This document shows positions 35,701-47,522 of a DNA stretch of 64,000 bases, one piece after another. Under the pieces are notes generated by a model. That model saw only the letters and a program-made list of their open reading frames with translations. It had not been told where the DNA came from and did not search any database. The number at the start of each line of letters is the position of its first letter. The first letter of the stretch is position 1. Source of the stretch: Diadema setosum (lineage: Eukaryota > Echinodermata > Echinoidea > Diadematoida > Diadematidae). The stretch covers positions 14,054,901-14,118,900 of the forward strand of contig CM067067.1 in NCBI GenBank assembly GCA_033980235.1, read 5' to 3'. Made by a program: the position numbers and the translations under genes.

Positions 35701-36070
35701 TTTAAAGGCATTATTGAACATTGGGAGCAGTGAATGAAAAAAAAACCAACGTTTGAACTATCACATTTCATGCAGAGAGTTCAGGTGTATCATTAAACAC
35801 CCAACCGTTTTGCAATAAAGCCGCAAATATAAGAAGATATTGCACATTTTCTCAATAAACCGTCAGAGTGACGGTTTATTTCTAGAAACGGGTTTTAATA
35901 ACAATATTGTTCACATTTTGTATATTCAACAATCTACTTAATATAGATTTTACTGATTAGCATTTTCATGTCTTACTCACATTACCCACATTTTATAACT
36001 ATTTTGAAGCACGTAAAGCTCATCTGCAAAATGTTAGCAAGGGACTTTGCAAATTGTAAGATGGTGGGAA
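35701..36070 (-). mobile_element. MITE-like repeat family, copy 3
   Basis: Its low-coordinate end is TTTAAAGGCATTATTGAACA. Read on the minus strand it shares with copy 1 CTTACAATTTGCAA, GTGCTTCAAAATAGTTATAA, AATATACAAAATGTGAACAA, TTTCTAGAAATAAACCGTC and GAAATGTGATAGTTC. Its middle carries a perfect hairpin, AATAAACCGTCA and its complement around three bases, at 35854-35880. Confidence 0.7.
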
Positions 36071-37651
36071 CTTGGATGACTTGAGAATTTGAATAGAAAC
36101 AGAGAAGGCTAGTTATAACTGGCATTTTCATCACTCATGTGACTATGACTAAAGACAGCTGAATAAAAACGTGCGAAAGTGAAAAGTGTCATGGTATAAA
36201 TCCCTGCAACACTCATAAAAACCTCAAAGCACTAGAGAGTACATGTACATCTGTATCAGTATTGTCAACTTGGGAGGGGCGGGGGAGCTAGGGTGAGATC
36301 TCATTTACGGTGTTTGACTTCATAGCTTTGCTTGTAGTTGTTAGTCATGCTGTAGTGGGTGCCGTTTGTTATAGTACCTGAATGTTCGACTTTGGTTCCG
36401 TGTTCGTTATCACTTGAAAAGCAGATAGGACAAAAAGACGAGGTTTCAATTCTTAACTCCGCAGCTTCCTCAATGTACGACCTCGTGAGAATAATGTCAT
36501 GTAAAAGACGGCTATTATTCCTTCTTTTTTTTGTGGTCCTTTCATACTTGTGTTTTGCGTCAAAGTTTGGACTCATCAAACTACTCACCGATGGATTAAC
36601 TTTGACATGGGAGTGAGGAATTCAATATAGGGTCATTGATTTTTGAGGAGACGTCAAAGTGAACTCTCATATCCGTTTCCTATTTTTTTTTCTACTAATA
36701 TCATTCTATGAAATTATTGCTATTGATAGACCTCTTCCAAACAGCCGGATTCTATATATGCCTGTTGTTTCTGTGCGGAATTCGCGCATCTGAACTGAGG
36801 ACATGATGGAAAATAAGCTGGAAAAGAAACGAAAATAACACGAAAATGAGCAAAAAGCCCTTTATTTGTCTCAACAATACTACGGTCATTGTACCCTTTA
36901 ATAATTGTGTTTCCGCTCCATATAACTTTGTTGTGACAAAATTAATGGTGGAACTAAAATAATATGTATGTATCCATATATAGATACGCATGAATATTTT
37001 CGTACCGGCGAGGCAAATCAGACAATGAAGACCAAATTACCAGTGGATGTGGCCCCTATATCTTTCCCCAGCTCAGTCATTGCTATATACGACACGAAGA
37101 GAAAGCGATGGTATACTATGATAAACGCAATTATATTGTTAAGGTTGTACTGTTAGAGACAGTCACTGTCCATGAAGACAACTGCCCACGTAATAACCGC
37201 CCATAACAACGAGTCTCTCTTCTATCTTCACGACAGAAGAGCTATGTCTATTATACCGCGGACTTTGCACCGTATCACTCGTATTGTAATTGATAACCAG
37301 TTCATCGACTGTCGCGATGGCTCGGGGTTGGGCGTGATTGGCTTTTTATAAATAAGTACAGAGACAAGAAAGAACCAGTAATAGCAAATAATGATATATG
37401 ATCGTGACGTCATTCATGCACAGAAAATTGATAATGCCAGTACAATTTCAGATGTTTGTATTGTAGACAAAAGATCGAAGGGGGAAATGGACTTCAGTCC
37501 CTCACGATATACATTTCCGCAGCGACCAGACAGGGAGACATATTCGGATGTTTGTCATGGATAGTCACTTCACATTCTCCGTGTGACAAAAAAGGGTAAA
37601 TATAAAAAAAATAAAAGAATGATAATTGAAAAAGATGAGCTCTAAGGTCAG

Positions 37652-37652
<1 letters not shown>

Positions 37653-37726
<74 letters not shown>
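37653..37726. repeat. (TA)n then (CA)n microsatellite
   Basis: About 31 TA units pass into five CA units. Confidence 0.95.
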
Positions 37727-38097
37727 GCCGCCTATATAGTTTCATCAAGACTTCATTGGGCTTGATATCGTCTGTTTCACCGAGTAATAAACGTGTGGTG
37801 ATATCTTCATAATATACTTGACATGTAAGCATTTTACTACATACATTCCGCTGAATACACAAATCAACTGTGAGGAAATAGTCATAGCATTATAGAAGGC
37901 TTCGTTTATAGTTAATAGCTCACGTTCATCACATTTTCAACTAACTGTCACCATTTCCTCATTTATCATGTTAAAAAAAAACAATGATTAAAGTAACAAC
38001 TGCTTGATGCATGCATATCCTTCGGTAGGCAATCTATCTTCAATCACCAGTTACAGTAACCTTGCAAAAATAATTTCTGCAATTAAATCATGATATT

Positions 38098-38134
38098 GAT
38101 GATGATGATGATGATGATGATGATGTTGTTGTTG
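38098..38134. repeat. (GAT)n microsatellite
   Basis: About nine GAT units, then GTT units. Confidence 0.9.
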
Positions 38135-39825
38135 ATAATCGATGAAGAATGACAAAAGCGCACCGCATAAGTTAACCACATTGTAAGATTAAGTCAATAA
38201 GCCTGGAAGTGAGACTATAAATCAATGCATTCTGTCGCTGTTGTTGGTGTTGTGTTGACAGAATTACTGTACACAACTGTGTAGTAAAAAAGATATTCCG
38301 TAGAAAAGCGTGTGTGACACACGGCGCCAATCACATCGAGGTGTATGATGCATCCTTATATCATATATTTAATTCTTACCCGAAGCAGAATCATGAAAGG
38401 AACGTTGATGAGAGTTAGAGGTAACGAGAGAGGGCCGAAGAACATGATTAGGTGATTCACATTAGAAGGGCAGTGTGATCAATGTCAGCTGGGCTGAACA
38501 GCAGCATGGTTTCATAGCGAACCGTTAATATCAACACGGAAAAAATATCGTGAATCATAGCATACCTATCGTGTATGGCCAAGGTGAGTCACGACTAGTC
38601 TTGTGTACGCAGACGCAGTTTGCCCCGTAGACAATGTTGTTCTCTATGACACGTTTACTGTAAGGACACGTTCACGCTTTGCTCACGAAGGCAGTATTAG
38701 CATACATGCTATTATAGTGATCGTTTTGTGTGTGTGTTTTTTTCTTCCTGTGAGGTATTTTCTGAAAAATCAAGGCAGTTATAAGAAGGATATACCTTTG
38801 AAATGGGTGTGGACGAAGAGACCTTCATACATCTCACTCACAAAGATAAAAAGCAGCAGATACACGTACAAATGTTACAACTTCAAACCAGGAACTTCGC
38901 GATGATATATTTCCGTATATCCCTGGGGGTATTCTCGTATTAATTTTTTTTTCTAATGTTCAGGGCGCGGTCCCATGGCATTAATGACAGGTTCTATCAC
39001 GTAATTATCACGATAATAGGACCGTGGATTGATTGCCATCACGTGGCTTTCAGTCAAATTGTCATTAACGTTATGATTACTCGAGGAGCCTATTTTTATC
39101 CGATGATAGTAAGTCTATCTGAAAAACCTGCTTAGCATGACTTTCATGGCCAATCTTTCAATAATGACCACTTCTCTGACATGTACATGTGACTGCATTA
39201 CCCTCTCAACCCCATCGGTAATATGTTTACATACAATGTCGACAGCATATTAATAGGGTGGTTGCGAAAATGTTAATCCTCTTCTCGATCGACCGCACTG
39301 TAACCATGGTCCCATAGCATAATTCCAGTCTAGTATCATCTCCATTTGAATATCCCAACATAACGAAAATACAAATAAATATCTCCAGGCATATAAGCAT
39401 GCAAGCACACACTAAATTCTGTGTTAGATGACCCGACTTTCAACCTAATGTTCAAATCGTTATGATTTTTAAGGTCTTTATTGTTGTTGTTTTTTAACTC
39501 ATACTTTATACATATATTATTCCAATGACAGCCCACAGGGAAATATTCTCCACTGTTTGAACTTTTCCACTTCCAATAACTAAATGTAGTGAAAATGTTT
39601 AAAGTTTAAAAAAACAAAACCACGCCATAAAAGTGTATCAATATTGCTCATCATCTCAAATTTGTGTTGCAATATCAGAACATTTTATATTAGTTAAATT
39701 CTGATCAACTCGAAACAGGAAAGAGAGAGGAAAGCAATCATGAATTTGTTTCGATGCTCATTTCCAAACCAAAAGGAAGCCTAACTTGACACACGCTCTT
39801 CCCACGACCCTTGCCAAATGCGTGG

Positions 39826-40017
39826 GTGCAATGTGGTCTAGTGCATGGAGAGTGGTTGGTGGTGTAGACTAAAACAACGGCTTCTGGGTTCGATCCCAGC
39901 CCTGGCATGCGAGTTTCATCTCTTGATCATTCCTCCCCTCCCGGACTACCACCACCAACACCCCGGTGATTATTATCTTCTTGACCTTGTTAGGAGAACA
40001 TAAAAATAAATAAATCA
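39826..40017 (+). mobile_element. tRNA-derived SINE
   Basis: TGGTCTAGTGC (from 39834) is A-box-like and GGGTTCGATCCCAGCC (from 39891) is a clear B-box with a CTGGG/CCCAG hairpin, about 55 bases apart. About 100 bases of non-tRNA sequence follow, then a tail AAAAATAAATAAATC (about 40001-40015). The middle does not fold as a tRNA, so this is a SINE copy. A possible decayed relative lies near 47957-48120. Confidence 0.65.
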
Positions 40018-40311
40018 TTATTCAAATCATCTTTAAGACGGCGAGGCATTTCGGAAGAACGAGTCCTGGTTAAAACAAGGCAACAAACATGGTATATGGT
40101 TGTGAATCATTACAATCATTTCATTTCATTTTATTTCGTTTCATTTCATATATATATTTAGTTTCCACACAAATTATACACTATATTTGCAATATACATC
40201 CATGACAATGTAAAGTAACACATAAATTACAAGTTCATGATCAACAATGATATTACATATACGAGGTACAGTCAATTCCATTCAACTTATTTTCATTCTC
40301 CGACAAAATAT

Positions 40312-40377
<66 letters not shown>

Positions 40378-43283
40378 AGCAGACGAAACATACATTGTGA
40401 AATGAACAGAGTAAAGAGAAACGTTGTGATAGTGAAACATTGTGATAGATCATTGAAGCGAAAAATATAGGCATCATGATAATTATAAGACAATAATGAA
40501 TATATATACAAATAATGATAAAAGCAATGACAATCATGATGAGATTAACCAACAATGATGGCGATTTAGCATTATTATCATCATTAACATTACCATCATG
40601 ATAACGCAATACAGTAGCTTGTATAGTCTGTGGTTGGCACGAATTCAAGGTGTTTCCCCCCGTATATGAGTGGCCGACCGTTCAGACATTATAGAGCTAT
40701 AGAGTAACAATCTGCCATTATCAAGGGCAAAATCATCAACGCAGTCTGTCACCAACATTGCGATGTAAAGGAAACAAAATGAGATTCATGAAATACAACT
40801 ATCGCGGTTAAAGGTATGGAGTAAGAAGACTAGGCTGTCTTCTCTCGCCATGAAGCAGCACCACTCTGCATCTCTTTGAATCATATTTCTTTTTTCATGT
40901 TCATATCTGTCACTCATTATTTTTACAACGCTCCATCAGCGCAAGTATGACCACCCCTCCGTGCGTTATAATAGCGAACAAACAAAATTGGGTCGCTCCC
41001 CGGTATGCAAGGGGGCCGTGTGCCTCAGTGACATCAGCGTCCGTGTATGTATTAAACGCTGATATTGATCGATAAAAAGCACAGTCCTATGCTCAGTCAT
41101 GACTCGATCGATGAATCACGAACAGCAGAATGATTCATGATCGATAGGCGTTCTATTTGCAGTTCTCGGTGAAAAAAATATAGAAGTAATGACAAGGTTT
41201 AGTTTAGCTGTGAATCATATCCAGTAATCAGATGTGTATACCCAAAATACAAATTGGCAAAGCCTGTGCTAGGTCTCGGTAAAAAAAAAAAGAGACAGTT
41301 ATCGCGAGTTAAAAATGGGCTCTTATAAAATATAAGTCATAAGATGTAGCAAGACTCAAACATTTTGGGAAAAAAATGCACTCTTATAGAGTCTTCAGAG
41401 TTTGAATTCAAGACACCGGGAGCTCACTGAATTAATGCTTCATAATTCAGCCGAAGTAGAGCTGAGCGAATAAAAAAAAAAGTGAACTTGTCCTTTTACC
41501 CTTTTCGAAGGCACTGCTCGAAAACATGACACGCAGTTCTCTGGCTGTGAACATGCTTGACATTGCATTGCGGAATAAGCTCCATAATCAACTATAATTA
41601 CTTCCTTTTTCCTGCTCGTAAGTACGCCAAAACAATGACTAATCATAATATTCAGAGGGATGTTAAACCTGGGAAAAACACAGTATTTGCTCACAATTTC
41701 ACGAGCACCACATATACAGTACAACACAGTGCTCAGTTTCCACCTTTCGGCCGTACTTTTTTTTTTTTATTGCGCGCACGTTTTGTTTATTATATCCTTT
41801 TGTCTGTTGTCTGTCTGCCTGCATGTATGTGTGTAAGATGTAAGGGTGTATGTATGCATAATTATAATGTATGTATTTTTGTATGAAGTGTGGTTTTTGT
41901 TTTTTTGGCTTGTAATGAAAATTTGAAAGAAAAAAAGACACAAACAAATTGCAACTTGATGATGAGATGCAAAAATGAATCAAACCTATTTCGACAAGCA
42001 AACATTATGGCAGGAAGGAGAAAGTATGTTCCTTAAAAGTATTATACTAGTCAATCCACTAAAATTCTTGCGACTTCCCGTGGTAGAAGAAGATAAAAAC
42101 AGCAACTACACGACAACAACAAATTACAACGAAACTTGCCGGAAGTAGAAAGATGGCATCGATTAATATGGGATTAATGATGCTCACGACATTTAAAATG
42201 CATTTCATTGTGCCCGGCTTAACCCTCGCTCATGAAAATCTAGTGGATTTTCGCCTTACTGCAGTTCATGAAGAATATCCGAAATTCAAAGGACAGGGTT
42301 GAAAAATATTTAGTATCTCATACATGCAGGAGGGGGTGTTTCCACCTAAACCACGCTTCAGCATCAAGGATTTGCAATTCGAAAACAGCATCGTGACTGT
42401 ATACTTCCACTCATTTTAGCTCATTTGAATTTGTATGATTTGTGAAATGCTGCATGTTTCTTATTCTCATGAAATTCAAGTGCAGTCGATATCCCAATTC
42501 ATTAGCATCGATTCCCGTGTTTTTCTCATTTTTTTTTTTTCATCCATTTTCACCAAATCTGGCGCTGGCAAAAATTACCCGAATTACTTGAACTTGTTGC
42601 ATCGAATCACCCAAGATTTTCGGCGATAATGATGATATCAAAGGGAGATGTTTTGTTTGAAGACCACTATCTCCACCCTGTGCTTACCTCCTCGCATCCC
42701 GATGGTGCTTTCACTAGCGAATTTTATCTGACTCAAAATCTGTGAAAACAACAAGATGGTCACGTAAACGGCTTTTTTTTTAATGAAAATCAATTCTATT
42801 TGGAGAGAAACCGGCATCTGTGTTATTACAGCGATAATAATCATGCTCTAGAAGCTTCCCCATGATATGGGGCGTATATAAATGGAAATGAGATCCGATT
42901 CCTGGGGTTCAGCATGATTATTTGTTTTCGAAGCATCACGATCGAGATCGACCTAAAAAGGCCTGATCCCCGGAATTGGAGAAAGGTGGGCGACTCGTAC
43001 ATACAGCTCCACGTTTCCGAACACGTGTGGCTGTGTGTAATAAGCCAGATACAGATCTGTCATTCATATTCAGATTGTCCAATTGTTTTCAGAAAGCGGG
43101 GTACCTATATTAAAAGATAGAGAGAGAGAAAAAAAAAACAAAAACAAACCAAGAACACACATTTGGCAGTTACAATATCTTGACAGTACCACGTTTAGAA
43201 TTCATATCTAAACTTAGTATGTATAATAGAGTATGGCCTTTTCCGTGGTCTCACACCATTGCACGCATGGTCCTAAAACAGTC
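40018..43283. other. Non-coding stretch
   Basis: Holds an (ATTTC)n run at 40119-40150 that may be a minus-strand LINE tail, the (CA)n(CT)n block at 40315-40373, an imperfect hairpin with GATGAATCA / TGATTCATGATC arms at about 41105-41150, and T10-A10 homopolymers. No gene recognised. Confidence 0.6.
40315..40373. repeat. (CA)n(CT)n compound microsatellite
   Basis: About 16 CA units followed by about 13 CT units. Confidence 0.95.
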
Positions 43284-43322
43284 GATCTTTCCAGGGAGGT
43301 GAGTCACCTCCCTGATCTTTCC
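43284..43322. mobile_element. Ultrashort palindromic insert with exact 9-bp direct repeats
   Basis: The core at 43293-43313 has arms AGGGAGGT(GA) and (TC)ACCTCCCT around GAGTC-type middle bases. It is bracketed by GATCTTTCC at 43284-43292 and GATCTTTCC at 43314-43322. If the element is read as starting CAGGG, the duplication is 7 bp. CAGGG termini with short target duplications recall hAT transposons, but the insert is only about 21-23 bp. Its twin is at 14509-14542. Confidence 0.6.
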
Positions 43323-45218
43323 GAGCCCTATACCTAAGATACGAAACTAAATCGTGAAAAACAAAACACCAACAGAAAATTCAAAACAAAACAAAAAACA
43401 GACAGACAGGAGCTTGTACATGCGTTGAATGAAAAATTGGTCTTTTTCTTTTCTAAATCCTGAGCCAAACCTATACATTTCTGTGATTTGAAGTGAACCA
43501 GCATGACCAAGTAGACTTGTGAAAATATACGTGTAGAGAGAAAACAAAAACAAACAATAAAGAGATTTCAGATTTGTTTTCGTTTCTGTTTACGCACGTT
43601 TCTATTAACGGAAAACCATTATTCATAATTATGTGGGGTCTGTCCATCAAGTCATGATTTCACATCAAGTCACGAACAAGAAAACAAACAAACAAACAAT
43701 AAACAAAACTGAGTGACTAAGACACAATCTTGCTTAAATAGATGTAAACAAAATCTGAAGACAAGTGACCACGAGTTTCCCCTTTTAATGCAACTGTCGC
43801 TGACAGTCCTGTCATGCATTCAAATTGACAAAGCTTTTAAACTATAAATCTCAGCACACAGTTTTATGCACGTGATGGGACCTGCAATACACCGATTCCT
43901 TGAACAAAGTTGACATAAACAGAGCATGATGTTCGTATGACTCGCATGGCATTAACACTGCCAGAGAACGGCAATGATTTTGGTCACGCTTGGCCGGCCA
44001 TCAGGGCCTACGTCATCACCCAGGATCGCTTGCTGTCTCGATTCCTGTCACAACTCTCATTTTATGACGTCACAGTTTCCATACGCGTTTGGTTTATCAA
44101 TCATGTTCCCTAAGCAAAGCAGTCTGCTCAAAAGACATCGGCTGAAATCATTTCCTGACCAACCAGGAAGAAAAGGAACGATCTCTTTTATTTGACATAG
44201 TTTTCATATATTCATATCAAACTTGGTCTATAATTGCATATCTGCACCGGTCCGGATTCACTGCCATTATTGTTTTGAGCACGCTCTTTCATATTTTTTT
44301 GTCTTCTTATAGACTTATTTCCATTCTGAAAATGTCCCCAGGCATCGGGTTTGCAAATTTACCATCATTTCGCCAAATCATAAACACGATTTCAATTCAT
44401 GATAGATGTATGTGTAACATGATTCATTTTTATTCAATTATATCTGTCCTCTCTATGACGTATACTCACAGGATAAATAAATTACTTTTTTCGAACCTAT
44501 AGCAAAGATATTAAAAAGGAATTTTCTTTTCTAAGATATTGAAGGCATCGTTACCCCTTATAGGTGAACACCTATATCAATCTTAAACTTTTCTTCTGAA
44601 TTGAATTCGATATCTTTTCATATTTCTCACAACGGTTTATTTTTGATACAGTAATATGAACACAAATCATTGTAAATCAAAGCAGGAGATTATTAAACAG
44701 AGGGGTGAAGATTAAGGTGTGAGTTTTCTTAAATTTGTCTCCGTCTACAAATGAATTTTGTTAGAAAACAAATTCTGATCTATAATTCAACAAACGTGTC
44801 GGAAAAAGGAACCAGCGGGAACCGAACCTGTCATCTACTGCTTTCCGGAGATGTCGGAATTTCGGAGCTTGGATATTTTGTTTCAAGTTCATCGTGTCAC
44901 TGCCTGCAACCAGGGATAGCCAGGTGGTATGGTGTCGCTGCCCGGAAATCAGTTGCGATCCTACAAATTTCATTTGTGAGAGGCAGATGAGCTGAAGAAA
45001 ACTCTCACCTCATAAAACATTGTAATTTGACAAAGACAACAATATACACGTAACCCTATATATAGACAGAATACTTATAATGGCAGTTGCGTCAATATCG
45101 AGAGAGAAAAAAACGGGTTTATGCTGTATAAATGTTAGAGAAATATGACTGTACCAACACAAAAGCATGGCTTGTGTGATTGTAAGCCCCGAATTATCAG
45201 TGCTACTTTTCGATCTTT
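43323..45218. other. Non-coding stretch
   Basis: A run of (CAAA) near 43682-43700. At about 44800-44850 the minus strand reads GACAGGTTCGGTTCCCGC, a B-box-like motif without a matching A-box. No gene recognised. Confidence 0.55.
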
Positions 45219-45605
45219 AAAGGGATCGTATAGTTCTAGTTGAGACCTAACTTCAGGTTTCTAATAATTTTTGGTGAGATAATGGGAAACCTCCTATGAA
45301 ATGTGAAAGAGCACATAATTCCAAGAGGAATCCAATGTTTATTTTATGAAAATTGGATTATAAATGGCTGAGATAGCCAAAACAGAGCGATTGTAATAAA
45401 AGGTGGGACCGCACCTTTTATTGCACTCGCTTTGTTTTGCCTTGTTTTGGGATATCTCAGCCATTCCAAAACCAATTTTTATCAAATAAACTTTAAATTC
45501 CTCTAAGAATGGTATGCTCTGCACTATTTCATATGTGGTTTCTCGGTATCTTGCAAAAAGTTAAAAGCCCAATCCTCATCTTCACCAGTACTATACTATC
45601 CCTTT
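45219..45605. mobile_element. Foldback MITE, 387 bp
   Basis: Almost the whole element is an imperfect palindrome. Outer arms AAAGGGATCGTATAGTTCTA and, inverted from the right, AAAGGGATAGTATAGTACTG continue through GARAAACC/GGGAAACC, TATGAAAT, AGAGGAAT, GTTTATTT, AAAATTGG and AATGGCTGAGATA to a central hairpin (AATAAAAGGTG / CACCTTTTATT, 45393-45421). No open frame of meaning. I recognise the type from echinoderm sequence; family membership should be treated as unproven. Confidence 0.85.
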
Positions 45606-46515
45606 GATGCATGCAGTGTTACCTTTTACCTTATTATCCATTGTCGTCGATTGCGGCCGATTATTGTTGATGTCGTTGTATTACTAACGCAGATGTTGAA
45701 AATGCAATATTGGAAACAAGTGCCCTATACACCCCCCCTCCCTCTCCTCTTTTTCTCTACCGTTCGTCCATGTGATAGCCTACATACATTATGGCGGAAA
45801 TTTTGTCGTGTGTGTACTTTAACCCCTTGTGTTCTTCGTGTACCGATTGACACAGAAAACTCCATAGCGTTGTACACTCTGTACCAAAGTCCCCGTAAAG
45901 AAAGGGTTTATAAAGGCGTCACTGATAACCGTATGAGAAGTCAGTTTATAACATGCCATTATCAAAGCTTACAATTATTATAGACGAGAATCTTTCATTC
46001 AAACGGAGTGAAGGAATGAAGAGGAATGGAACCTTTCACACCCCATCCGTGCATCCGCTTTGCCAGATGTCGTAGAAGAAATTGCCCGGGACTTTTTTGC
46101 TCTCAGTTCTGATTCGATCCTGCTGTAACATTGACTGATTTATTGAATCAATAAAATGTAGGCGTTGCTATTGTCAATAGCGCGTGCAATGTCAACCATA
46201 CGCATTATGTACAGCAACGAACAACCCCTGCATCACTAGTTGGAGTTCACGTTGCCTTAGAAAAACCAAAATCTTACTGTATGTTGTTGTTTTCCCTTTT
46301 CCAGCAATTGCATGTATATTCTCCATATTTTTTCAACTTTAAAGTGTTACGTCACCACTCTGACAAGAGCAGTGTGTGATGCTTTTTGTCCTGGTGTACA
46401 CCTTGGTAATAATAAACTTACATCTTGCCACACCCACGCCACTCATGCAGAAGGTGCAAAAACACGTGAGAGACCATGTCCTGGATACAAGTGGATGGTT
46501 TAGTCTGCTTTGATA
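45606..46515. other. Non-coding stretch
   Basis: An open frame of 110 codons at 45651-45983 has no recognisable motif. Nothing else is seen. Confidence 0.55.
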
Positions 46516-47522
46516 TACACTCAGCCAAAAAAAAAAAAAAAAAAAAGTAATCAGGTTTGCTTTTTTTTTTTCAGCACATATTTTTATAGAAGGTTTTGAT
46601 CAAAATCATTGTGTCATATACCATATCAAAGATTATTTAATTGGCTATCGATCTGGTAGGTTAATACGAAGGGAATTTTCATGCATGAGTGAACACATTG
46701 ACTTTTGTCCTTCAAGACACAAAAGTAGAAATTGCAAAATTGACATTTTGTCGTTCATTTGCAAACGCTCTTCAAGATAGCACTGATAATAAAAGAGCAA
46801 TGTAACACAATGAGAGACATGAACAAAATAGCAAAAATAATTTTTCGTCCCCTTTGATCTCTTTATATCCTGAAACACTAACAAAGTGGGAAATTAAAGG
46901 GAAAAATAAGAGTTCTCTGTCGAATCTAACTTAAAATGACACAGGGAGTAAGCCGCAAAGGTGATAAAATGGACAGACTTTCTTTATTTCATTCTTTCTT
47001 TTAAGAATTCATGAGGCAAATTGAAGAACCAAATATCATTTTCTTAATTTGACATAACATTTGAAATTTCTACCATTTTTGTTAATATTGCCTCTTCACA
47101 TGCCATTTGAATTTGGTTTTGACAGAAGATTCTTAATTTCTCTATAATTCTTTTCGCCTTTTTTATCCTTTCCGGGCTACAACGTCATTAGTAAATAGAG
47201 ATCATAGGATGATTTTTGAAACTTGATTTGTATTTCTTATTGTTTTGAATCGTCTTTTGTTGTCATTGTTACATGGAAAAGCACATATGCATGAATGGCA
47301 ACTTGTCCATTTTTGCAATTTTTACTTTCGTGCTTTGGAAGAAAGAAACGGATCTGTTCACTCATGTGTAAAGTTTGCCATTTTATTGACCTGCCAAGTT
47401 GATAGCCAATTAAAGTACATTTAACATGGTATATACAAAAAAAAAAAAAATTAGTCAAATTTTCCATGAGAAATATGAACTTGAAAAAAAAAAGTATTTG
47501 CTTTCTTTCTTTGCTGAGTGTA
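46516..47522. mobile_element. TA-flanked long-TIR element (Tc1/mariner-like, non-autonomous)
   Basis: Ends read TA-CACTCAGC (46516-46525) and GCTGAGTG-TA (47513-47522), that is, inverted termini with the TA duplication expected of Tc1/mariner elements. Similarity continues inward for about 280 bp: both arms show an A tract, CATATACCAT, TTTAATTGGCTATC, TGGYAGGTYAAT, CATGAGTGAACA, AAAGTARAAATTGCAAAA and TTCATGCAT-type blocks in the same order when one arm is inverted. The middle (about 46880-47230) is A+T-rich without a transposase. A 1-kb non-autonomous foldback element is the simplest reading. Confidence 0.8.

Larger units (their letters stand above)
36071..39825. other. Non-coding stretch
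   Basis: An open frame of 95 codons at 36301-36588 (minus; includes SSFCPICFSSDNEHG) is not recognised as a known domain. (TA)n lies at 37653-37726, (GAT)n at 38098-38134, and a donor-like GCCAAG|GTGAGT at 38583 has no supporting exon. Otherwise nothing is seen. Confidence 0.5.

Noticed and set aside
44800..44990. B-box-like GGTTCGGTTCC on the minus strand
   Set aside because: No A-box at the right distance, no tail; not enough for a tRNA or SINE call.
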